Shown piece by piece: positions 6,791 through 12,626 of a DNA stretch of 12,626 nt. Every line of letters starts with the position of its first letter. Position 1 is the stretch's first letter. The translations under genes were made by a program, and so were the position numbers. The notes below the pieces were generated by a model. The model did not search any database and was not told the DNA's origin. It was given only the letters and a program-made list of their open reading frames with translations. The DNA comes from CAMYJH01 sp041589735. GTDB lineage: Bacteria; Pseudomonadota; Gammaproteobacteria; HK1. Location: NCBI GenBank assembly GCA_041589735.1, contig JBFHVA010000094.1, positions 1 through 12,626 of the forward strand, read 5' to 3'.

Positions 6791-9382
6791 ATGAGAATGG
6801 ACAAGCTGACGACCAAATTTCAGATGGCGCTGGCGGATGCCCAGAGCCTGGCGGTGGGCGCCGACCACCAGTTCATCGAGCCTTTGCACGTAATGGTCGC
6901 GCTGCTTGATCAGCAGGGCGGAAGCGTGCGCCATCTGCTGGCTCAGTCCAACGTCAACGTGAATGCGCTCCGCTCGCAGCTTGGGGTAGCGCTTGATCGA
7001 TTGCCGAAAGTGGAAGGCACGGGCGGCGACGTGCAGATTTCCAACGAGCTCAACCGGCATCTAAACGTCACCGACAAACTGGCGCAGAAACGAAACGATC
7101 AGTTCATCTCCAGTGAATTGTTTATCCTCGCCGCGCTGGAGATAGGCGGAACGCTCGGCGACCTGCTCAAGTCCCACGGCGCAAACAAAGAGGCCGTTGA
7201 AGGCGCAATTGAGCGGGTGCGCGGCGGTGAGTCGGTCACCGACCCTAACGCCGAGGAGCAGCGCCAGGCGCTGGAAAAATTCACCATCGACGTCACCGAG
7301 CGAGCCGAGCAGGGCAAACTGGACCCTGTCATCGGCCGCGATGACGAGATCCGCCGAACGATTCAGGTGCTGCAGCGCAGGACCAAGAATAATCCGGTGC
7401 TCATCGGCGAACCGGGGGTGGGTAAGACCGCCATCGTCGAGGGCCTGGCCCAGCGAATCGTCAACGGCGAAGTTCCCGAAAGTCTCAAGGACAAGCGGCT
7501 GCTGGCGCTGGATATGGGCGCGCTTATCGCCGGCACAAAATACCGTGGCGAGTTCGAAGAGCGGATGAAAGCCGTGCTCAACGATCTGGCCAAGCAGCAG
7601 GGCCAGATCATCCTCTTCATCGACGAGCTGCACACCATGGTCGGCGCCGGCAAGGCGGAGGGCGCCATGGACGCCGGCAACATGCTCAAGCCCGCGCTGG
7701 CCCGCGGCGAGCTGCACTGCGTCGGCGCCACAACCCTGGACGAGTACCGCAAATACGTGGAGAAGGACGCGGCGCTGGAGCGACGCTTCCAGAAAGTGCT
7801 GGTGGACGAGCCCAGCGTCGAGGACACCATCGCCATTTTGCGTGGACTGAAAGAGCGCTACGAGGTGCACCACGGGGTGGACATCACCGACCCGGCCATC
7901 GTGGCCGCGGCCACCCTCTCTCACCGCTATATTTCCGATCGCAAGCTGCCCGATAAAGCCATCGACCTGGTGGACGAGGCCGCCAGCCGCATTCGCATGG
8001 AGATTGACTCCAAGCCTGAAGCCATGGATCGCCTCGACCGCCGGCTGATACAGCTCAAGATTGAGCGCGAGGCGCTGAAAAAAGAGACAGACAAGGCTTC
8101 GAAGGAGCGCCTGAAAAAGCTCGAGAGCGAAATCAAAACCGCGGAGAAGGAATACTCCGACTTGGATGAGGTATGGAAGGCGGAAAAGGCCGCGGTACAC
8201 GGCACCCAGCACATCAAGGAAGAGCTCGAGCGCGCCCGTATAGAGCTAGAAACGGCGAGCCGCGCCGGCGATTTGACCCGCATGTCGGAGCTTCAGTACG
8301 GGCGCATTCCGGAGCTGGAAAAGCAGCTCAATGCAGCCGCCAAGGCAGAGCTGAATGAAATGAAGCTGCTTCGAGTCTCGGTCACCGAGGAGGAAATTGC
8401 CGAGGTGGTCTCAAAGTGGACCGGTATTCCGGTGTCCAAAATGCTCGAGAGCGAACGGGAAAAGCTGCTGCGGATGGAGGATGCGCTACATCGCCGCGTG
8501 GTGGGCCAGGACGAAGCCGTGACGGCGATTGCCAACGCCATCCGCCGCTCCCGCGCCGGACTCTCAGACGCCAGGCGGCCGAACGGTTCATTCTTATTCT
8601 TAGGCCCAACCGGGGTAGGCAAGACCGAACTCACCAAAGCGCTTGCTGAATTCTTGTTCGATACAGAGGAGGCGATGGTGCGCCTCGACATGTCGGAGTT
8701 CATGGAAAAGCACTCGGTCGCGCGCCTCATCGGCGCGCCTCCCGGCTACGTGGGTTTCGAGGAAGGCGGCTATCTCACCGAGGCGGTACGGCGCAAGCCC
8801 TACTCCGTTTTGCTGCTGGACGAGGTGGAGAAAGCCCACCCTGACGTTTTCAATATCCTGCTTCAGGTGCTTGAGGACGGGCGATTGACCGACGGCCACG
8901 GACGCACGGTGGATTTTCGCAATACCGTCATTGTCATGACCTCGAACTTAGGCTCGGAAGTCATCCAGGATCTCGCCGGCGAGGAGCACTACGAAGCCAT
9001 GAAAGCCTCGGTGATGGAAATCGTGGGCCGCCATTTCCGACCCGAATTCATCAACCGGGTGGACGAGGTGGTGGTTTTCCATCCGCTGGTTAAGGAGCAG
9101 ATCCGCGCCATCGCCGCGATTCAGGTGGGCGAACTGCGATCCCGGTTGGCAAACCAGCACTTCGGGCTTCAGGTTGCAGACAACGCCCTGGATCTGCTCG
9201 GCGAGGCAGGCTTCGACCCGGTCTACGGGGCGAGGCCGTTGAAACGCGCCATCCAGCAACAGCTGGAAAATCCGCTGGCGCAGGACATCCTGGCCGGAAA
9301 GTTCGTCCCCGGAGACCGAATCGCCGTGGAGGTCAAGGACGGGCGTTTGAGCTTCGACAAGTCCCGCGCCCAAGCCGCCTGA
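6791..9382 (+). CDS. clpB: ATP-dependent disaggregase ClpB (Hsp104 family)
   Basis: ClpB is a hexameric AAA+ machine that threads aggregated proteins through its pore together with DnaK-DnaJ-GrpE in the cytoplasm. The product is 863 aa (E. coli 857). It has the Clp N domain (about 1-145), AAA-1 with Walker A GEPGVGKT at 206-213 (Lys212) and Walker B ending in Glu279, and the M-domain coiled coil (about 410-525, charged heptads). AAA-2 has Walker A GPTGVGKT at 605-612 (Lys611) and Walker B Glu678; the C-terminal domain includes YGARPLKRAIQQ. All these positions equal E. coli numbering, so there are no insertions up to AAA-2. ATG 6791 gives the family N-terminus MRMDKLTTKFQ and has GGGAG 8 nt upstream. 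Codon 149, the GTG internal start in E. coli, is GTC here. A heat-shock promoter precedes the gene and a terminator follows it. Confidence 0.98.
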   Translation: MRMDKLTTKFQMALADAQSLAVGADHQFIEPLHVMVALLDQQGGSVRHLLAQSNVNVNALRSQLGVALDRLPKVEGTGGDVQISNELNRHLNVTDKLAQKRNDQFISSELFILAALEIGGTLGDLLKSHGANKEAVEGAIERVRGGESVTDPNAEEQRQALEKFTIDVTERAEQGKLDPVIGRDDEIRRTIQVLQRRTKNNPVLIGEPGVGKTAIVEGLAQRIVNGEVPESLKDKRLLALDMGALIAGTKYRGEFEERMKAVLNDLAKQQGQIILFIDELHTMVGAGKAEGAMDAGNMLKPALARGELHCVGATTLDEYRKYVEKDAALERRFQKVLVDEPSVEDTIAILRGLKERYEVHHGVDITDPAIVAAATLSHRYISDRKLPDKAIDLVDEAASRIRMEIDSKPEAMDRLDRRLIQLKIEREALKKETDKASKERLKKLESEIKTAEKEYSDLDEVWKAEKAAVHGTQHIKEELERARIELETASRAGDLTRMSELQYGRIPELEKQLNAAAKAELNEMKLLRVSVTEEEIAEVVSKWTGIPVSKMLESEREKLLRMEDALHRRVVGQDEAVTAIANAIRRSRAGLSDARRPNGSFLFLGPTGVGKTELTKALAEFLFDTEEAMVRLDMSEFMEKHSVARLIGAPPGYVGFEEGGYLTEAVRRKPYSVLLLDEVEKAHPDVFNILLQVLEDGRLTDGHGRTVDFRNTVIVMTSNLGSEVIQDLAGEEHYEAMKASVMEIVGRHFRPEFINRVDEVVVFHPLVKEQIRAIAAIQVGELRSRLANQHFGLQVADNALDLLGEAGFDPVYGARPLKRAIQQQLENPLAQDILAGKFVPGDRIAVEVKDGRLSFDKSRAQAA

Positions 9383-9419
9383 GGACGCCCGGCGGGCGGC
9401 CTTTAGGGCGCGGCATCGC

Positions 9420-9450
9420 AAAACCCGGTCACTGGCCGGGATTTTCTTTA
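9420..9450 (+). terminator. Intrinsic terminator after clpB
   Basis: CCCGGTC (9424-9430) pairs with GGCCGGG (9434-9440), giving a 7-pair GC-rich stem (one G-U) with the 3-nt loop ACT. It is preceded by AAAA and followed by ATTTTCTTT (9441-9449). It lies 37 nt after the clpB stop and separates the heat-shock gene from the pil genes. A weaker GCCC/GGGC mini-stem lies just after the stop codon. Confidence 0.85.
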
Positions 9451-9531
9451 AATTTCATGGGGATATCGCATTTTGGTTGGTCAAAAGCCAGGTTAACTAC
9501 TACTATTGATTGAGTCCTAATAAGAGCCCGC

Positions 9532-9538
9532 AAAGGAG
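9532..9538 (+). promoter_or_regulatory. Ribosome binding site of pilB
   Basis: AAAGGAG lies 11 nt before ATG 9550, slightly longer spacing than ideal, and supports this start for pilB. Upstream (9451-9531) I see only a weak sigma-70-like pair, TTGGTC at 9477-9482 and TACTAT at 9501-9506. There is no sigma-54 element and no pilin gene in the gap. Confidence 0.65.
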
Positions 9539-9549
9539 CGCCCCCGTCG

Positions 9550-11268
9550 ATGGCCGTATCTACCGCCAACGTTCCCCTGACCGGCTTGGCCCGAAAGCTT
9601 GTCGCGGACGGATTATTGGAGCAGAAAGTGGCCCAGGAGGCCTGGCAGCAGTCGTTCCGGGAAAAAATTCCGTTCGTCAGCCACGTGGTGAGCAAAGGCC
9701 TGATCAAGGGCGACGTGGTGGCCCAAATCGCAGCCGACGAATTCGGCGTCCCGCTGATCGACCTCAACGCTGTCGACATCGATCCCGACGTCACCAAGCT
9801 GGTGCAAGAGAAGCTGATTCGCGATAACCATGCCCTGCCCATTTACAAGCGCGGAAGCCGCCTGTTTGTGGCGGTCTCCGATCCGACCAACCTGCAGGCC
9901 TTGGACGAGATGAAGTTCGCCTCCGGTGCCCAGGCGGAGCCCGTCATCGTCGAGGATGACAAGCTGCTCCGGGTCATGGACAAGGCGCTCGAGGCGGTGG
10001 ATACCTCCATGAACATGGGCGAAGGGGAGGATTTCGAGGACCTCGAGGGGCTCGAGGTCGCGGATGAAAGCAGAGACGATGATCCCGGCAACCTGGACGT
10101 CGACGACGCCCCGGTGGTCAAGTTCGTTAACAAGCTGCTTTTAGACTGCATGAAAAAAGGCGCCTCGGATATCCACATCGAGCCTTACGAGAAATTCTGC
10201 CGGGTACGCCTGCGCATCGACGGCGTGCTGCAGGAAGTGGCCAAGCCGCCGCTGGCGCTATCCAACAAGATCACCGCCCGGGTCAAAGTCATGGCGCGCC
10301 TCGACGTCTCGGAACGGCGAGTGCCGCAGGACGGGCGCATCAAGCTCAAGCTGTCCAAGACCAAGGCTATCGATTTCCGCGTCAGCACCTGCCCCACTCT
10401 ATTCGGTGAAAAAACCGTGATGCGTCTTCTGGACTCGAGCATGAGTATCCCGCTCGAGGCCCTGGGGTACGAGGACTATCAGCTCAAGATTTATCTGCGA
10501 AACTTGAAAAAGCCCTACGGCATGTTTCTCGTTACCGGTCCCACCGGCAGCGGCAAAACCGTATCGCTCTACAGCGGGATCAATCTTCTCAATAAGCCGG
10601 ACATCAATATCTCCACCGCCGAGGACCCGGTGGAAATCAACCTCCCGGGCGTCAATCAGGTGCAGATCGACGAGCGCACCGGTATGACCTTCGAGAAAGC
10701 CCTGAAGGCGTTTCTTCGCCAGGATCCGGACATTATTCTGGTGGGTGAGATCCGTGACCTCCTGACCGGCAACATCGCCATCAAGGCGGCGCAGACGGGA
10801 CATATGGTCATGGCCACGCTGCACACTAACGACGCGCCGCAGACGCTGACCCGTATGGTGGACATGGGCATCAAGCCCTACGCCATCGCCACCGCGGTGA
10901 ACGTAATCACCGCCCAGCGCCTTGGCCGCAGGCTGTGCAGCAACTGCAAGGAGCCGATGGAGGTTCCAAAAAAGGCGCTGCTCAAGGAGGGCTTCACCGA
11001 GAAGGACATCGAGGACCCGAATTTTCGCGTATTCCACCCCAAAGGCTGTGACCAGTGCACGGCCGGATACAAGGGCCGTGTGGGAATCTATCAGGTGATG
11101 GAGGTTTCCGACGAGATGGAGCGCATGGTCATGGAAGGCCGCAACGCCATCGACATCGCGGACCAGGCGCGTCGAGAGGGCATCCCGGACCTCCGCCAGT
11201 CCGGGCTGAAAAAGGTCAAGGACGGTGTCTTAAGTATCGAAGAAATGAACCGCGTTACGCAGGAGTAA
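9550..11268 (+). CDS. pilB: Type IV pilus extension ATPase PilB
   Basis: PilB is the hexameric cytoplasmic ATPase that drives pilin polymerisation in type IVa pili, acting on the PilC platform. The product is 572 aa (P. aeruginosa 566). The N-terminal MshEN-type domain (about 1-150) carries the ARKLV...GLLEQKVAQEAWQQ pattern; an acidic linker (about 157-180, rich in Asp and Glu) follows. The T2SSE ATPase domain has Walker A GPTGSGKT at 330-337 (Lys336), the Asp box with STAEDPVE, Walker B with DIILVGEIRD (Glu400), and the His box HMVMATLHTNDA. Four cysteines form a zinc-binding tetrad, Cys463/Cys466 and Cys500/Cys503. The tetracysteine also occurs in GspE, but the pilC neighbour and the domain layout favour PilB over the type II secretion ATPase. 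It is coupled to pilC. Confidence 0.95.
   Translation: MAVSTANVPLTGLARKLVADGLLEQKVAQEAWQQSFREKIPFVSHVVSKGLIKGDVVAQIAADEFGVPLIDLNAVDIDPDVTKLVQEKLIRDNHALPIYKRGSRLFVAVSDPTNLQALDEMKFASGAQAEPVIVEDDKLLRVMDKALEAVDTSMNMGEGEDFEDLEGLEVADESRDDDPGNLDVDDAPVVKFVNKLLLDCMKKGASDIHIEPYEKFCRVRLRIDGVLQEVAKPPLALSNKITARVKVMARLDVSERRVPQDGRIKLKLSKTKAIDFRVSTCPTLFGEKTVMRLLDSSMSIPLEALGYEDYQLKIYLRNLKKPYGMFLVTGPTGSGKTVSLYSGINLLNKPDINISTAEDPVEINLPGVNQVQIDERTGMTFEKALKAFLRQDPDIILVGEIRDLLTGNIAIKAAQTGHMVMATLHTNDAPQTLTRMVDMGIKPYAIATAVNVITAQRLGRRLCSNCKEPMEVPKKALLKEGFTEKDIEDPNFRVFHPKGCDQCTAGYKGRVGIYQVMEVSDEMERMVMEGRNAIDIADQARREGIPDLRQSGLKKVKDGVLSIEEMNRVTQE
11261..11265 (+). promoter_or_regulatory. Ribosome binding site of pilC within the pilB 3' end
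   Basis: AGGAG lies in the last two pilB sense codons, directly before the TAA stop, and 9 nt ahead of the pilC ATG at 11275. A ribosome finishing pilB would cover this site, so the two genes are probably translated together. Confidence 0.75.
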
Positions 11269-11274
11269 GAGCCG

Positions 11275-12492
11275 ATGGCACAGGCGGCAGCAAAAGCCAA
11301 TATGTTTGTCTGGGAGGGTACGGACAAGCGCGGCAAGAAAGTTAAAGGAGAAATGTCCGGTCAAAGCGACGCCCTCGTCAAGGCGACATTGCGCCGTCAG
11401 GGCATCAACGTAGGCAAGGTAAAGAAAAAGCCTAAGCCCCTTTTCGGAGTAAACAAGAAAGTCACCGCAAAGGACATTGCGGTATTCAGCCGGCAATTGG
11501 CGACCATGATGTCCGCGGGCGTTCCTCTCGTTCAGGCTTTCGAAATCGTCGGCAGAGGCCACGAAAATCCCGGAATGCAGGAGCTCATTCTGAACGTCAA
11601 GGGCGACGTCGAGGCAGGCAACACGCTTGCGGACTCCTTGGCCAAGCACCCGCTGCATTTTGACGAGCTGTTCGTGAACCTGGTCAGGGCTGGCGAAGCG
11701 GGCGGTATTCTCGAAACCCTGCTGGACAAGATCGCCACCTACAAGGAAAAGACCGAGGTCATCAAATCCAAGATCAAGAAGGCGCTCTTTTATCCCACCG
11801 CGGTACTCGTAATGGCCTTCGTTGTCACTGCAGTGTTAATGATCTTCGTGATTCCGCAGTTCGCCGCGCTTTTCCGGGATTTTGGCGCTGACCTTCCCGC
11901 AATGACCAAGATGGTCATCGCCATGTCCGATTTCGCCGTCGATAACGTCGGGATTCTTTTTATCGGAATCGTAGGCAGCGTGGTCGGCTTGGTGCAGCTC
12001 AACAAGCGAAGCATTGCTTTCCAGCATCTGATGCAACGCATCGTGCTCAGGGCCCCGGTGTTCGGCGACATCATCGTCAAGGCGACCATTGCCCGGTTTG
12101 CGCGCACTTTGAGCACAATGTTCGCCGCGGGTGTTCCGCTGGTGGAGGCGATGGACTCGGTGGCCGGCGCCGCGGGTAACGTGGTTTATGGCAATGCAAT
12201 TCTGAAGATGCGGGACGAGATCGCCACCGGCCAGCAGCTCCAGGTAGCCATGCGCGATACGGGATTGTTCCCCAACATGGTGGTACAGATGGTGGCCATC
12301 GGCGAGGAGTCGGGCTCCATAGACTCGATGCTCGGCAAAGTTGCGGATTTTTACGAGCAGGAAGTCGACGATGCGGTCGACGCCATGAGCAGTCTCATGG
12401 AGCCGATAATCATGGCGGTACTTGGCGTCCTTATCGGCGGACTTGTGATTGCCATGTATCTTCCGATTTTCAAAATGGGCCAGGTTGTCTAA
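11275..12492 (+). CDS. pilC: Type IV pilus inner-membrane platform protein PilC
   Basis: PilC is the polytopic inner-membrane platform (GspF family) on which the PilB and PilT motors act. The product is 405 aa, the normal family length. Two T2SSF repeats are visible, about residues 70-193 and 273-395. Each starts with a similar motif (FSRQLATMMSAGVPLVQAFE at 71-90; FARTLSTMFAAGVPLVEAMD at 275-294) and carries an ESG/EAG-type signature (AGEAGG near 139-144; GEESGSID at 343-350). Membrane segments are predicted at about 171-195, 225-242 and 376-396. The N-terminal 60 residues (FVWEGTDKRGKKVKGEM) match the PilC/GspF soluble N-terminus. The start lies 6 nt after the pilB stop, with its Shine-Dalgarno inside pilB. 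Confidence 0.96.
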   Translation: MAQAAAKANMFVWEGTDKRGKKVKGEMSGQSDALVKATLRRQGINVGKVKKKPKPLFGVNKKVTAKDIAVFSRQLATMMSAGVPLVQAFEIVGRGHENPGMQELILNVKGDVEAGNTLADSLAKHPLHFDELFVNLVRAGEAGGILETLLDKIATYKEKTEVIKSKIKKALFYPTAVLVMAFVVTAVLMIFVIPQFAALFRDFGADLPAMTKMVIAMSDFAVDNVGILFIGIVGSVVGLVQLNKRSIAFQHLMQRIVLRAPVFGDIIVKATIARFARTLSTMFAAGVPLVEAMDSVAGAAGNVVYGNAILKMRDEIATGQQLQVAMRDTGLFPNMVVQMVAIGEESGSIDSMLGKVADFYEQEVDDAVDAMSSLMEPIIMAVLGVLIGGLVIAMYLPIFKMGQVV

Positions 12493-12546
12493 CCCGGCCC
12501 ATCTCCAAGCCCACCGCCAACGCGTACTCTGCTAACCGTGAATGCT

Positions 12547-12575
12547 CCTCGAAGGGTCATTGATTCCCTTCGAGG
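12547..12575 (+). other. Perfect 10-bp hairpin between pilC and probable pilD
   Basis: CCTCGAAGGG (12547-12556) and CCCTTCGAGG (12566-12575) are exact reverse complements with the 9-nt loop TCATTGATT. There is no T-tract after the stem (CGATTCGCTC follows), so it is not a canonical intrinsic terminator. It could be an mRNA stability or processing element, or part of a dispersed palindromic repeat. The remaining gap 12493-12546 shows nothing recognisable. Confidence 0.6.
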
Positions 12576-12596
12576 CGATTCGCTCGCTCTCGATCT

Positions 12597-12626
12597 ATGC
12601 TTCTGATCGATTACCTGCGGGACAAT
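12597..12626 (+). CDS. pilD: Probable start of prepilin peptidase PilD, cut by the window end
   Basis: Ten codons are visible (MLLIDYLRDN) from ATG 12597, the first start after an in-frame TGA at 12561. The short amphipathic N-terminus before an expected membrane segment fits PilD-type prepilin peptidases, and pilD commonly follows pilC. No catalytic motif is inside the window and no Shine-Dalgarno precedes the ATG, so the call rests mainly on gene order. Confidence 0.5.
   Translation, partial: MLLIDYLRDN

Noticed and set aside
7061..8212. Open 383-codon frame on the minus strand within clpB
   Set aside because: It is antisense to a perfectly conserved ClpB and results from GC-biased codon use; there is no ribosome binding site or family resemblance.
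9477..9506. TTGGTC-18 bp-TACTAT as a pilB promoter
   Set aside because: Only 3 of 6 and 4 of 6 consensus matches; too weak to list as a feature.

Overview
The window reads as a chromosomal segment of a gammaproteobacterium. The strongest evidence is the order bamD (leftward) / rluD-pgeF-clpB (rightward), which matches the enterobacterial arrangement, followed by a type IVa pilus assembly block pilB-pilC and the probable start of pilD. The proteins resemble E. coli or Pseudomonas homologues in length and motif position, and ClpB motif numbering is identical to E. coli. Species cannot be told from the sequence alone. GC content looks moderately high by eye, with the stretch around 3530-4140 visibly less GC-rich.

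Layout. Positions 3525 to 1 (minus strand) hold one uninterrupted reading frame that runs off the left edge (1175 codons visible, no stop). It is a multidomain protein: about ten TPR repeats, an O-GlcNAc-transferase/SPINDLY-type glycosyltransferase domain, an FkbM-type SAM methyltransferase domain, and an unassigned C-terminal extension. It is the most unusual object here. A 272-bp gap (3526-3797) follows, with small dyads but no recognisable gene. Then come two leftward genes, a 102-aa uncharacterised protein (3798-4106) and the lipoprotein gene bamD (4148-4939).

From 4985 everything is rightward. rluD and pgeF overlap by four bases (ATGA). clpB follows behind a sequence that closely resembles a sigma-32 heat-shock promoter, and ends in a clear intrinsic terminator at 9420-9450. 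pilB and pilC are coupled, with the pilC ribosome binding site inside the last pilB codons. A 10-bp perfect hairpin separates pilC from a ten-codon fragment that looks like the start of pilD.

How the genes work together. bamD, rluD, pgeF and clpB are housekeeping genes (outer-membrane protein assembly, 23S rRNA pseudouridylation, peptidoglycan-precursor quality control, protein disaggregation). pilB and pilC supply the extension motor and inner-membrane platform of type IV pili. The TPR-OGT-FkbM protein probably glycosylates, and may methylate, a protein or glycan target, but the target is not visible in this window.
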